Assembly: GCF_037176765.1 (NCBI RefSeq)
Contig: NC_090025.1
Span: forward strand, 19,776,545-19,840,544
Reading direction: 5' to 3'
Source of the DNA: Anolis sagrei
Taxonomy: Eukaryota > Chordata > Lepidosauria > Squamata > Anolidae
DNA length: 64,000 nt
Shown here: positions 1-11,505 of the stretch, piece after piece
Position numbering within the stretch: the stretch's first letter is position 1
How the letters are laid out: every line of letters begins with the position of its first letter
Translations under genes and position numbers: made by a program
Notes under the pieces: model-generated
What the model was told of the DNA's origin: nothing
The model's input: the letters and a program-made list of their open reading frames with translations, nothing else
The model's database searches: none

Positions 1-571
1 GTTCCCACCTTTGTTACAAGTGCAGCTTGGGGGGACGAGGGAGAGAGCCGTCTCTGTGGTGGCCCCTCAGCTCTGGAACTCGCTCCCCAGGGAGATTAGG
101 CAAGCACCCACCCTGGCAGCCTTTAGGAAAAGTTTAAAAACTTGGCTTTTTGGGTGTGCTTTTGAAGAATGAATAACTAATTCCCATGCCAGGTCCCATC
201 CCAGGATCAATTTGTTTTTCTGAATCACTTTATCTCATTCCTTAGTGGAGATTAACTTCATTGTTTATCCCACCCGAGTCCCTCACTAGACACAGCACTT
301 TATCTACCTATCTCACCCATGGGTTTTACAATTTTTACCGTTCGCATTTGGCCCAGTTCACCCTTGTTTAAATCCTTGCATCGTTTTATACTCTGTTTTA
401 TTATGTTAATGCCAGTATTTTATTGTATTACCATGTTATTGTTTAGCATTTTTTACTTGATGTTATCATCTGTTTTAGTAAGTATTTTATTTTGCCTTAA
501 TTGTTTGGGCTTGGCCCCATCTTACCCGTCTCGAATCCCTTCGGGGCAATGGTGGCAGGGTACAAATAAAG

Positions 572-612
<41 letters not shown>

Positions 613-613
613 A
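1..613 (+). mobile_element. L2-like LINE 3' end with (GTT)n tail
   Basis: A 3' region with the phrase gggtacaaataaagttgttg runs into about 15 GTT units. The same end (gacagggtacaaataaac) recurs at 44041-44060. Lizard L2-clade LINEs end in such microsatellites. It lies in intron 2 of gene 1; its start is outside the window. Confidence 0.55.
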
Positions 614-879
614 TGTTGTCTCACTCTCAGTCAAGCAGTCGCCTAGAGAATATGTAGATAGCTTTCAGCATAGCATATTCATGTTCTCCTGAGAAGAGCC
701 CTGCCGGATGGCTTTCTGCCATAGTCCTAAAACTTATGCCACAGATTCCATTGCATCTAAGCCTTTCTGAGAGCTCTGTCTCTTTGGTCTGTTTTACTGC
801 CATCGGCTTACAGAATAAAAATCCTTTTATAGTTATGGTAAACACTTCCCTAATATATATTCTTCACTTCATTTGAAAG

Positions 880-3800
880 GTCAAAGAAGAAATTGGTGAT
901 GTGAGCATTTTGATGAATAATGCTGGTGTGGTTGCTCCGATAGACGTGGTGTCCACCGATGACCATGATATTCAAAAAATATTTGAAGTCAACATTCTCG
1001 CTCATTGCTGGGTAATAATTGTTAAATGTCTTATGTTACTAGTTCCCCTCTGTTGTAAGATCAAGTCTGCAAGCATGTTTATTTATTTATGGATTGTATC
1101 AGAAGCAAACCGAAGGTACAGTTGTAATGTATTTAAAAACACACACACATTTTTAAAACCTGGCATTATACTAAATGTCTTTTGACCACTTGGAGTGTCT
1201 CTGTTGTTGCTGTGAGAAAGTCCTCCACTGTGCATGTGGCAGGGCTCAGACTGCATTGTAATAGGTGGTTGTGGTTTGCTCTTCTCCACACTCGCATGTC
1301 AGGGACTTCACTTGGTAGCTCCATTTCTTAAAGTTGGCTCTTCATTTTGTGGTGCCAGAGTGCAGTCTATTCAGTGCCCCCCAAATCACTCAGTTTTCTG
1401 TGTTCCGGGGGGGGGGGGGCAGTCTCTCATTTGGTATCAGTCATAGCTTCAGATTCTGGGTTTTAGCCTGCCACTTTTGGACTCTCACTTGCTGAGGTGT
1501 TCCTGCGAGTATCTGTGCAAGCATATGAACATGTAATAATGTTGCAGTTGTACCTAGAATTACTGCATGGCTCAGAGCTATCATGTTCCCACAAAACACT
1601 ACAGGGTGTTTTGGTGTTATAGAATTGGTTATGGTCAGTAGCTGTAACATTACAGCTCAGAAAGTCAAGCAAACTAAGTTTATTTCATCATTGCCTAATT
1701 GTAGTATTGTATTTGCAGTTCAAAAGAGCTGGGTTCCACTTCTAAACAGATTCCATTTTCTGACAGCTGACAAGCCCTTAAAGCTTGGGATAAGAGGGGC
1801 TCCCTGCATTTACAGCTGAAGACCTAGGAAGACAGGAAGGAAAAGATGTATTTTAAACTGGATTCATTCTCTAGTGTGAAGAAGCAGCAGTACTATTCCT
1901 CTCTGTCCCCTCCCAGTGGTGAAGGCTCATTTTACAGGTGTTGGTACTCAGCTAGTGAAAATCAAACATCTCAAGCAGCAAATCAAATGCAATGGCAGAT
2001 CAAGCCATACCCTATGGTAAATGCTGCCAGTGATCCTTATGGCCAGGTTCCATAACCAATCTATGTCTGTATTGGGCCAGGCTGTATAGCCTCATTCCCA
2101 TCCTGAATCCTCTTGTGCTCTTCTAAATGTGTGAATACTTATTGTGTGCATGGATACATTCTAACTCAACTTGCCATATTGAGTGACAAAATATGGCAAG
2201 TTGAGTTAGAATGTATCCATGCCACATAATTATAGCAAATAATAACAACTATAATTTGTTTGGTCTGGTATTATGATATGACTTTGGGCTAATCAATAAA
2301 ATTTACTACTACAATTTTAATATACAACTATAACTTCTCACATTAGCTATCATAGTTCCATCCTAAAGAATTCCAGGATTTAATGAGAATTACAGTTGAC
2401 TTCCAAATAATTCTGTGTATCCCATATATTTCCAAAATTCCACAGGATAGTCAAAGTGGAATCAAAGTGCTATAATAATGTTAAATGGATACATCTTCAG
2501 AATATTCTATTTTATTTTATAATGCAGCATGTACGAGGGGTATTTTTTAAGTAAGGTCCGTTTTGTTGTAGACACTAGTAGTTCATGCGCATACCGCAAC
2601 GAGTGCATGCCTCGGGAACAACTGTGCTCAGTTTCCGCTCTGTAGCTAACCTGTACGGTTCTGTTCTGTGCTTTAAAAATGTTTAAGACTATCAACTCAC
2701 CCGCCGCATGTGATGCGGTTTTTGTCAGCAAGGAACCTGAACGGTCCTCATCATGGACGTTGTCACGGCCATCTTTGAATTGTCGTACCCACTTACGCAC
2801 TTTGCTTTCACTCATAACAGTATCACTGTACACTTCACAAATCTGTCAATGAATTTCTGCAGCAGGCAGGTTCCTTGCTGACAAAACCGTATCACTGAGT
2901 GAACCTCACATGCGGCGGGTGAGTTGATAGTCTGCTTTTCAGTCATAATATGGTTTTAATTGCAGTTTAAGTCAAATATAAGGAACAGTTGCTTCTTACT
3001 GACAGTTATTTTCCCCACTTTTTGTTTACTTTCAGACAACAAAAGCCTTTGTGCCAACCATGATGAGAAATAACCATGGCCATGTTATCACAGTGGCCTC
3101 TGCCGGAGGCCATTTAGTCACACCTTTTCTTGTGGCTTATTGGTACGTATGACAAGAGTATTCCTAGAAACCCAAAATGATGCTTTTTCCAGTGCAATCA
3201 CAGGAAATATTTCTGGAGATTTTGGATACTTACTTATTGTCTTCTTACAATTAACCTAGATGTTCTCTATGTTCACACATGATACAGAAAATCCTGACTT
3301 ACTATGTTTGAGCAGTACATTTTGGTATATGCAGCATCTGATGTTGCTTGACCACATACTGATGTTGCTTGACCACATGTGCCTAGTTTTCATTTGGAAA
3401 ATATTGGGGAGTAAATGTAAAATTGACCGTATTCAACAGGATTGGTCAAAGTGCCAGATATGGTTGGTCTACAGCTCTCATCTAAATCGCCACCAGTCAG
3501 GGGGCTTTGATTGTACTTTTCCTGCAAGGGAGGGGATTAGACTGGATGGCCCATTTGGTCACTTCCAATTTTATGATTCTATGTTGGACTTATCTCCACA
3601 TGATTGCATGGTTTCAATTAATTCTTTAGAAAAAAATTAATAACACTGTAATAAGACAGAGCTAATTGTACAAAATACTGTACCCATATGTTCAAGATTC
3701 CCCATTGCCTACATTTTATGTATGAGTATTATATGCTACTTAATAATGTCTGAATTCCTCTCCTCCTCCTTCTTCTTCTTCCTCTTCCTCCTCCTCCTCC

Positions 3801-5432
3801 TCTTCAGCTCATCTAAATGTGCTGCGGTCGGGTTTCACAGAGCTTTGACAGCTGAGCTGGCTGCATTGGGGAAGCATGGAGTTAAAACATCATGTGTCTG
3901 TCCTATGTTTATAAAAAGTGATTTTGTCAAAAATCCATCTTCACGGTAAGGAGGTGGGACACCAGCATTGAATCCTGGGTGTGTGGGCAGGGGGGGGGGG
4001 TCACAAGAGGGTTTCAGAGGGGTCAACAAAGACCATCAGAAAACATATATTGTATGAGACTGGAGGGAGGCTTGCGTCAGTGAGTGGAAAATGAAGTCAA
4101 AAATTAACTTGGCTTTTGGGTCAGTTGCCATTAGAGGTAAATGCCTTAAAGGCACACAACAAGAACAGTCCCATGTGTTGGTGAACATCTAGTTCTCTGT
4201 ATGTTTTAAACTATAGATTTATAATTCCTTATCATTGGTCATATAGTCAGGGACTTCTGGAAATTGAGGTCTTTGATTTGAAGACATCTGGAAAACTAAA
4301 GGTTTTCAATTCCTATCATCTCTCCTCATTTCTGTAAAGTTTTTCTTGTATGAATTTGAGTTTTGGGTCCTGATCTTGCAGAATCTCTACTAGCTGACAT
4401 AAATTGTAGATGGTGTTAGGGTTGTCAAATGCCCCTTATTATAAGGGGTGTCCTTTATTTCGGGACTAGAAGGCTTGTCCTTTGTAGGGTTAGTAAAGGT
4501 AAAGGTTTCACCTGAAATTAAGTCCAGTCATGTCTGACTCTGGGTAGTTGGTGCTCAGCTCTATTTCTAAGCCAAAGAACTGGCGTTGTCCATAGACACC
4601 TCCAAGGTTATGTGGCCGGCATGACAGTATGGAGTGCCATCACCGTCCCACCGGAGTGGTACCTATTGATCTACTCACATTTGCATGTTTTCAACTGCTA
4701 GGTTGGCAGAAGCTGGGGCTAACAGCGAGAGCTCATGCCGCTCCCTGGCTTTGAACCTGCGACCTTTTGTTTAGTAGTTTCAGCAGATCAGCAGTTTAAT
4801 CCGCTGCATAACCGGGGGCTGTGCCCCTTGTTAGAAGAGTTATGACCTATTTGAGAGCTGGAAAACTATACTTTCTATGTGGATTTTATGTAATTTATAT
4901 GGATGTGAACAATATGCTGATTGAAAGGGATACTTGAATTGGTGTAGAACACAAATTTGTTTGTAGCTGCTTCCCAATTGTCATTTTCGCACATCCATGA
5001 ATTTTAAGTGTCCCCATTGCTAATTTGAAACTCCAGCAATACGTTATGCAGTGGTAATGCAATGACTTTTTAAAAAATTCAGGTTCATGCCACCTATGGA
5101 GCCAGAGGATGTTGCAAAACAAGTAATGAAGGGTATATTAACCAACGAGAGCATGATTTTCATTCCACCACTTCTGAAATTCATATTAATGCTGGATAGG
5201 TGAGTATTGTGATTAAAAATAACCATTTGCTACGTCTTCCCATTTAATGATTCAAACCTAATTAAATATTCTCTTCATTGAGCTTTTTGGTAATTCAGTT
5301 TAGAAGAACTATGTTAACACTTTCTCTTTCTTCCTCCTCAGATTGCTTCCAGACCGGTCATCCGCAGCTCTCTGGAAGCTACATGAACTTAAATTTGATT
5401 ATATGATCGGCTACAAGGACGAGGAAAACTAG
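880..5432 (+). CDS. HSD17B11/13-like: 17-beta-hydroxysteroid dehydrogenase 11/13-like, gene 1 (exons 3-7; 5' end outside window)
   Basis: Classical short-chain dehydrogenase of the HSD17B11/HSD17B13 group, NAD-linked enzymes of lipid droplets and ER that oxidise steroids or retinol. Visible coding exons are 880-1011, 3036-3142, 3808-3945, 5083-5199 and 5342-5432, with stop TAG at 5430. All have AG/GT borders, and lengths (132, 107, 138, 117, 91 nt) and phases are identical to gene 2. Using the family's 300-residue numbering, the NNAG motif is at 119-122, catalytic Asn at 144, Ser at 172 (VASAGG), and Tyr185 and Lys189 in Y-C-S-S-K, so the active site is intact. Exons 1-2 (membrane anchor, TGxxxGxG) must lie left of the window. 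The last intron is only 142 bp. Introns and 3' flank align with gene 2, so this is the older-positioned member of a tandem pair. No disabling change is seen in the visible part. HSD17B11 versus HSD17B13 orthology cannot be settled here. Confidence 0.93.
2148..2222. repeat. perfect inverted repeat, two 33-bp arms with a 9-bp spacer
   Basis: The left arm 2148-2180 and right arm 2190-2222 are exact reverse complements around gagtgacaa. It sits in intron 3 of gene 1. The corresponding stretch of gene 2 (about 19160-19240) resembles only the right arm and spacer, so the left arm is new in gene 1. Confidence 0.9.
2520..2940 (-). mobile_element. mariner-type transposon fragment
   Basis: The minus strand encodes MSESKVRKWVRQFKDGR followed by NVHDEDRSG, the N-terminal helix-turn-helix region of mariner transposases. 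No DDD catalytic region is present. A 53-nt stretch at 2687-2739 recurs inverted at 2866-2933 with a 13-nt length difference, so the fragment can fold back on itself. It is non-functional as a transposase and lies in intron 3 of gene 1. Confidence 0.75.
3500..3590 (+). mobile_element. CR1 LINE 3' end
   Basis: The phrase gattagactggatggcc, followed by ccaattttatgattctatg, is the hallmark 3' end of CR1 with its ATTCTATG repeats. It is in intron 4 of gene 1. Confidence 0.75.
3756..3807 (+). repeat. long CT-rich tract before gene 1 exon 5
   Basis: About 50 nt of almost pure pyrimidine (tcctc and ttcttc units) ends at the AG acceptor of gene 1 exon 5. Gene 2 has only a short ttcttcttttag at the same place (19978-19989), so the tract expanded after duplication. 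Confidence 0.8.
4488..4830 (-). mobile_element. Sauria-type tRNA-derived SINE
   Basis: Minus-strand copy: BovB-like tail (gtaaaggtaaaggtttc) at the left, and a tRNA-like head at the right with a decayed B box (ggtcgcaggttcaaag in reverse sense). It is in intron 5 of gene 1 and absent from gene 2, so it inserted after the duplication. Confidence 0.8.
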
Positions 5433-5812
5433 GGGAATGGATGTGTCTATTCAATTTTTATTTTAGCCTTTAATGCTTTCATGTTTAAAATAAGGATAAA
5501 ATTGAACTTAAACCAGGTTGTATTAGTTTACAAATCCCATTCCCTGCCTCCCCTTATCGGCCACATTGCTCAGATCTGTAAAAACTGGAGAGCACCAAAT
5601 TTGAGAATAATCGAAACAATTGAGAAATGTCGTATGCATGAAATTCTTAGAAAATAACCTCCCACACACACTATATATATTTGTAGAATTGAAATTACAT
5701 TTTTTCTTGGAAATACAATAATGCCCTATCTCTTACTTTAATAACTGTGATTGACAAATTGGGTTTTTTTTTTCTTAACAGAGAAATTGTGAATTTCTTT
5801 TTTTTTCTTTCA

Positions 5813-5818
5813 AATAAA
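5813..5818 (+). promoter_or_regulatory. candidate polyadenylation signal of gene 1
   Basis: AATAAA lies about 380 nt after the gene 1 stop codon. No closer canonical hexamer was noticed. It is only a candidate, as the hAT element at 5892 begins shortly after. Confidence 0.35.
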
Positions 5819-5891
5819 GCCCCGAATTCAATCACTTTAAAGCAGGGTTGGAAATTTTGTGACCCAATGTTATTGATATTATTGTCAAGAT

Positions 5892-6898
5892 CAGTGGTTC
5901 CCAATCTTTTCTTGACCAGGGCCCATTTTGAACAGAGACCACTTTGACCAAAGAATCAAAGAAGAATCAAAGAGTTGGAAGAGACCTCATGGGCCATCCA
6001 GTCCAACCCCCTGCCAAGAAGCAGGAATATTGCATTCAAATCACCCCTGACAGATGGCTATCCAGCATCTGTTTAAAAGCTTCCAAAGAAGGAGCCTCCA
6101 ACACACTTTGGGGCAGAGAGTTCCACTGGTGAACAGCTCTCACAGTCAGGAAGTTCTTCCTCATGTTCAGATGGAATCTCCTTTCTTGTAGTTTGAAGCC
6201 ATTGTTCCGCGTCCTAGTCTCCAAGGAAGCAGAAAACAAGTTTGCTCCCTCTTCCCTGTGGCTTCCTCTCACATATTTATACATGGCTATCCTATCTCCT
6301 CTCAACCTTCTCTTCTTCAGGCTAAACATACCCAGCTCCTTAAGCCGCTCCTCATAGGGCTTGTTCTCCAGACCCTTGATTATTTTAGTCACCCTCCTCT
6401 GGACACATTCCAGCTTGTCAATATCTCTCTTGAATTGTGGTGCCCAGAATTGGACACAATATTCCAGGTGTGGTCTAACGAAAGCGGAATAGAGGGGTAG
6501 CATTACTTCCCTTGATCTAGACACTATGCTCCTATTGATGCAGGCCAAAATCCCATTGGCTTTTTTTGCCGCCACATCACATTGTTGGCTCATGTTTAAC
6601 TTGTTGTCCACAAGGACCCCAAGATCTTTTTCACACGTACTGCTCTCAAGCCAGGCGTCCCCCATTTTGTATCTTTGCATTTCGTTTTCTCTGCCTAAGT
6701 GGAGTATCTTGCATTTGTTGAAGGGATGACTCTTCAACATTAGTAGCAAAAGGGGCGGGGCTGGTCAGCTCTTTGGAAAGGAGTGGAAATAGAATAAATA
6801 AAATTTAATAGATATATAAAGGAGGAGGTGGTTCATGGACTGAATTGTCATTCTCGTGGCCCACTGCCGGGTTGCGGCCCACAGGTTGGGAACCACTG
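5892..6898. mobile_element. hAT-type element, interrupted by CR1
   Basis: The ends cagtggttcccaatct and aggttgggaaccactg are inverted repeats, flanked by the 8-bp duplication gtcaagat/gtctagat (one mismatch). The inner part is mostly a CR1 insertion (5950-6750). No transposase remains. Confidence 0.8.
5950..6750 (-). mobile_element. CR1 LINE, 5'-truncated, reverse transcriptase C-terminal part
   Basis: An open frame of more than 230 codons (6749-6036) carries CEKDLGVLVDNKLNMSQQC, LYSAFVRPHLEYCVQFW and LKKRRLRGDRIAMYKY, all standard CR1 reverse transcriptase C-terminal motifs. The uninterrupted frame suggests a fairly young copy. Its 3' tail ends at about 5950. It lacks the endonuclease and most of the polymerase, so it cannot move by itself. 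Confidence 0.92.
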
Positions 6899-6904
6899 GT
6901 CTAG

Positions 6905-7318
6905 ATCAAGGAAAGTCATAGTCCTGCTATCTTCTGCTTTGGTCAGAGATCACCTTGAATACTATGCCCAGTTCAGGTGCCACCATTCAAGAAAGATTTT
7001 GACAAACTGGAACATGTCTAGTGGAGAGTGACCAAAATGGCCAAAGGTCTAGAAACCACGTCCTTATGAGGAATGGCTTAGTAAGTTGAGTATGTTTAGT
7101 CTGTCAAAGAGAAGGTTTAGAGATCACATGATTGCCATGTTTAAACATTTGAAACAAAGTCATACCGAAGATGGAACTGGCTTGTTTTCTGCTGCTCCAG
7201 AGACTAGCGTCCCATTTACACTACCATATAACACAGTATCAGAATGCAAATTAACTGCATTGAACTGAATTATATGGCATTGTAGACTGTGGTCTCTTCC
7301 AATTCTATGATTCTATGA
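6905..7318 (+). mobile_element. older CR1 LINE fragment
   Basis: The plus strand gives ALVRDHLEYYAQFRCHHS, then MFSLSKRRFRDHMIAMFKH, with gaps: the same CR1 domain as the neighbour at 5950 but much more decayed. It ends in ccaattctatgattctatg. Confidence 0.8.
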
Positions 7319-7844
7319 ATTGCAACTCCCAGCATTTCTCATCGCTGGCTATGCTTGCTAAAATAGCTGAATTCACAAAATTCCAGAGGGTCACACGATT
7401 CCCACTTGTGTTTTAGGAGAAAAAGTAAGGTATTCTAGAGGGCTATGCCAGGGCTTCTTCAATGGTGGGTCCCAACCTCATGTGAGGTCCCCTTAGCTAA
7501 ATGTTGGGATCACAAAAATTGGCAACATAAAATCTGATAACAACAACAAGCAGTGTACAGTTGACTCTGTAGAAAATGCTCCAGCCTGTTTAGAAAGCTT
7601 TGCAAATGCTGATTTATTATAAGTAAATATTTGATTTCATACCTATTTTATATAACTGTGTAAAAATTACTTGGCTAGAAAGGAGTCATGAATGGAAAAA
7701 GTTTAAGATGCCCTGTGCTAGATGAGAGCTTAAATGCCCCAAAATGAATTCCTGCAGCTTTACCCTCAATGTAATAAATGGTGTAGTAAAGTTCGGTAAA
7801 TAAACACAACTATAAAATAAATATTTCTGTTGACATTGTGGCAG

Positions 7845-7927
7845 TACATTGTGCATTGTGTCACCTCAAATATACATGCAACGGCACCTAGCTTCCTGCA
7901 TTCCTCAGCCGTCTCTTCCACACATTG
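7845..7927 (-). pseudogene. orphan inverted copy of HSD17B exon 2
   Basis: Read on the minus strand, a pyrimidine-rich tract ending in CACAG is followed by codons for CVEETAEECRKLGA, nearly identical to gene 2 exon 2 (GVEETAEECRKLGA at 16773 onward). The second half drifts (ACIFEVTQC in place of HAFVVDCS) and no good donor or further exons were found nearby. It sits between genes 1 and 2 in the opposite direction, just beyond the end of the stretch shared by their 3' flanks. It is a relic of an extra, inverted gene copy or of a rearrangement. Confidence 0.8.
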
Positions 7928-8100
7928 CTGTGAAAGAAAAGCCATGGAAACCATAGATATGATGTTGGCATGGAGATAGTATACATGTAAAGGTTTAACA
8001 TAGAAACCACACTTTCCTGTTCATCATCACTTGAGATTTTAAGCAGTCAGGTAGTGATAGTATGTACATATTGTAATCTTGTAGATAGCCAAGATTAGTT

Positions 8101-8230
8101 ATCCTAGGGCCTTTCCACACTGCCTCTTTATCCCAGAATCTGATCCCAGATGATCTGCTTATCCCAGGTTATCTGGCAGTGGGGACTCATATATTCTGGG
8201 ATAATTGGGATGAGATCCTGGGATAAAGGG
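8101..8230. repeat. foldback DNA-transposon-like repeat
   Basis: Repeated tatcccagaatctgatccca, atcccaggttatctgg and gataatt, gggatgagatcctgggata form nested inverted repeats about 130 bp long. The class is not determined. Confidence 0.4.
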
Positions 8231-8419
8231 TGTCTGTTTTAGCTTAGGTGGTGCTGTTTTAGCCAGTCTCAATGGGCAACCCTTCTGTCTCCATAAAGCA
8301 CGCAGCAAACTCTTCTCGGCTACTGGAAGCAAGGTTTATCTCCTTACTCTGAAACTTCTTTGCTTCTGGATCCTGGCTATTCTTTTCCATATCACCCTGC
8401 CTATGTTGTTGCCCTTGCA

Positions 8420-8437
8420 TTGCCTATTTATTTATGT

Positions 8438-8468
<31 letters not shown>

Positions 8469-9310
8469 CAGGGTTGCCTTGGGTCCGCCTTTCTCCCAGC
8501 GGACCCAAGGCAGTTCACAACATCATTAAAATATACAAAGTAACATAAAACCATTCGCTAAAACAGATCATAAAAGTTGCAAAAATGTTCCATAGCATCA
8601 TCTATCTTGTAAACAGTTAAATTAAATTACCGTATATCCTTGAGTATAAGCTGACCCGAATATCAGCCAAGGCACCTAATTTTACCAAAAATACTGAGAA
8701 AATATATTGACTCTGGTACGTATAAGCTGAGTGTGGGAAATGCCACAACTACTGCTAAATTTCAAAATAAAAATAGATGCCAGTAAAACTACATTCATTG
8801 AAGACATCAGTAGGTTAAATGTTTTTGAATATTTACATAAAACTAATTTAAGATAAGATTGTCTAACTCGGATTAAACCATTATTCTAACCTTCTTCAGT
8901 GTATATGTGCTTACATATCCTTCCAATAATAATAAAGAGAGTAAAATAATAAATGTAATAAAATAATAGAGTAAAATAATGTAAAGGTAATAATAATAAT
9001 AATACTACAGTAAAATAATAAATAACTGATTCAAGTATAAGCGGAGTGGGGCTTCTTCAGCTTTAAAAAAGGGCTGAAAAGTTGGCTTATAATTGAATAT
9101 ATTCAATATATTAAAATCCTGCCAATATTCCATGAGCCCATAAAGTGCTAGAACTTGGTTAAGATTCGATTAAAGGCTGTTTCAAATAGGAAGGTCTTCA
9201 CTCCTTTTCTAAATGACAGAAGGGTAGGAGCCAATCTAATTTCTTCTGGGAACATATTCCAAAGCTTTGGCACAACCGAAATATCTCTCCAAATGTGGAT
9301 TTATTATTAT
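8420..9310 (+). mobile_element. LINE/SINE-like remnants with (TTTA)n
   Basis: (TTTA)n at 8424-8470 precedes gccttgggtccgcctttctc and gcagttcacaacatcattaa. A later block, ggtcttcactcc...ttccaaagctttggcacaac, resembles L2-like 3' sequence. AT-rich filler separates them. I see no gene. Confidence 0.4.
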
Positions 9311-10209
9311 CTATTGAATTTCTATCGTGCCTTTCTCTCAAAGCCAGCTTATTTATACTGCATTGATACCTAAACTACACTGGGAAGGATGTTGGTGTGC
9401 AACCTACACATGCACACAGCCTTTATTGGCATACAACAACAGAATCACAACAAAGATATACAACAAAGTCACAGATAAAAAGAAACCGTACTTAAAAATA
9501 CTAAGCCTTCGGGCTGAAATGGGCATGATAAAAATGTTGTAAAATAAATAAATAATCTCAAAGATAAAATCTGCAACACTCTCACAAAAGAATACATCAG
9601 GGTTGTTCAGAAGATATGGAATTTTATACCACCCTTGCTGTTGAGGGTGCAACCTCAAAGTAGATTGATCAGGGCAGAAACATTCACTCTGTTTGAAGAC
9701 ATGAGTTTATTCAGCATTCCTGGAAAATATATACAGATTCTCAGGAGCAAAAGAAAGCAGAAAGTAGAAGTTTCTGGGAGGAGTCCATGGCAGAACACAA
9801 CAAAGCCATGTTTTGAAAATGTATTGTAGAAGAAAGTATACAGGAATTAAACTGCTAGGGTGGCTTTAATCTCTCCCAGAGATTAGTGGTTGAACATAAG
9901 TATGATTTTGGCAAATCTTCAAATAAAGCTCTATGATAGGCTTGTGCAATCCTGGTAAACCTTGACCCATGTTGTGTTCTGGCTTTCGGTGGGGGCCTCG
10001 ATCCATTTTTTGGGAGCCTTCCGAAATTGGGAGGGCAAATATGTTTTCGCTCTGGGGTGCCGAAAGATCTGTTTTCTATTGGCCCATTATTGGGAGAGAG
10101 CTTCCCAGGCTCTCCTTCCCATCATTTTAGGCATTTAAGCTGTTTCTTCTCTAGAGGAGAAGTGCTCAGCTGCAGGCAAGCACACGCTTTAAGGAGGCTT
10201 CTTGTACCT

Positions 10210-10345
10210 CAGTGGTTCTCAGCTTGTGGGTTCCCAGATGTTTTGGTCTACAGCTTCCAGAAATCTCAGCCAGTTTACCAGCTTTTAGGATTTCTGGGAA
10301 CTGAAAGCCAAAAATATCTGGGGACCTACAGGCTGAGAACTACTC
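10210..10345. mobile_element. hAT MITE
   Basis: Begins cagtggttctcagcttg and ends caggctgagaactactc, with imperfect 8-bp flanks ttgtacct/tcttacct. Internal cttccagaaatctcagccag is shared with the copy at 33055. Confidence 0.7.
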
Positions 10346-11220
10346 TCTTACCTGTTTCTCTACTCTAGATGAGAAGTGCTTGGTTAGAGGCAGGTGTGTA
10401 TGCTTTCTGGGCCTGCACACCACACACACTCTCTTTACAAGGCAAGGAGGCTGCTCATGAAAATCTGGAACTGGAATTGGCTCCTGCTTGCTTTTATGTT
10501 GAGCTGATTTTTGTATCAGGAGGGGGCTTGCTGTTATCTGCTCCTGAAGGTAACGGAAGTAATGAAAGAACAGGTGTAATGAAGGAAACAGATCTGCGCA
10601 CAGCTCTACTCTATGATTCATCATTTTCCAAAATTGGTTTCACATAAGTGCAATGAGCACCCCTAAATGATGTGATGTTAGCCAAAGGAAAAGTGATATA
10701 TCAACCCTTAGTATTTTACAAGTGATTTTGAATAATAGGCCCTTAAATGTTCCAAACTTTATGTACCTGTGAATGAAACTAGATTCTTATTTTCAGGGTG
10801 GTTGTTTTTGAAGATGGCAATAGTTAAAAATTTAGATACTATAGACTTGTTAACTTTCGGAATGCAGCCTCTAAAAATGTACTTTGAATATATGTATAAT
10901 GCATAAATGAAGGGGCTGGTATGGGGGGGGGGAGAGAATATTCTTACCAATGAAGCATGCATAAGCAGAATTTTGTAAGGTTCAAAGTACAACAGAATAT
11001 TTATTTTGGTGAAGCATCAGTACATTTGGCAGAGAAGGCTAAAAACCTTGCAAAACTACAACCCCTATGATTTCATAACATTCAATCATAGCAGTTAAAG
11101 CAGTGTCAAATTGAATTATTTCTGCTTTGTAGATATGCCCTACGTTACATACTTTTTGCCTTAGCGTGGCAATTTGGGTTTGGTAATGGGTCTTCTTTAT
11201 TTGCTTTTTCCTTATATAAC

Positions 11221-11505
11221 ACTATCCGTCCCTTGCCACGCATTGCTGTGGCCCAGTCTATGTATATGTGTTCTGTGTATGTATGTATGTGTATATGTGT
11301 ATATATGTGGTTTTGCATATGCATTGTAATGTATTTCTTATTTTTTTGCTTTTAAAGTATTTTCCACTCTGTTTTTCAGTGTTTTATGAGTGGTGGTCAC
11401 TCTTTGGACTGATAGGTGTATTGTGTCCAAATTTGGTGTCAATTCATCCAGTGGTTTTTGAGTTATGTTAATACCACAAACCAACTGCATTTTTATTTAT
11501 ATAGA
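11221..11505 (-). mobile_element. non-autonomous Helitron
   Basis: On the minus strand it begins TCTATATAAATAAAAATG and ends near gcgtggcaagggacggatag, with the same termini and inner phrase (accactggatgaattgac) as the Helitron at 50189. No inverted repeats, no Rep/helicase. Confidence 0.7.
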
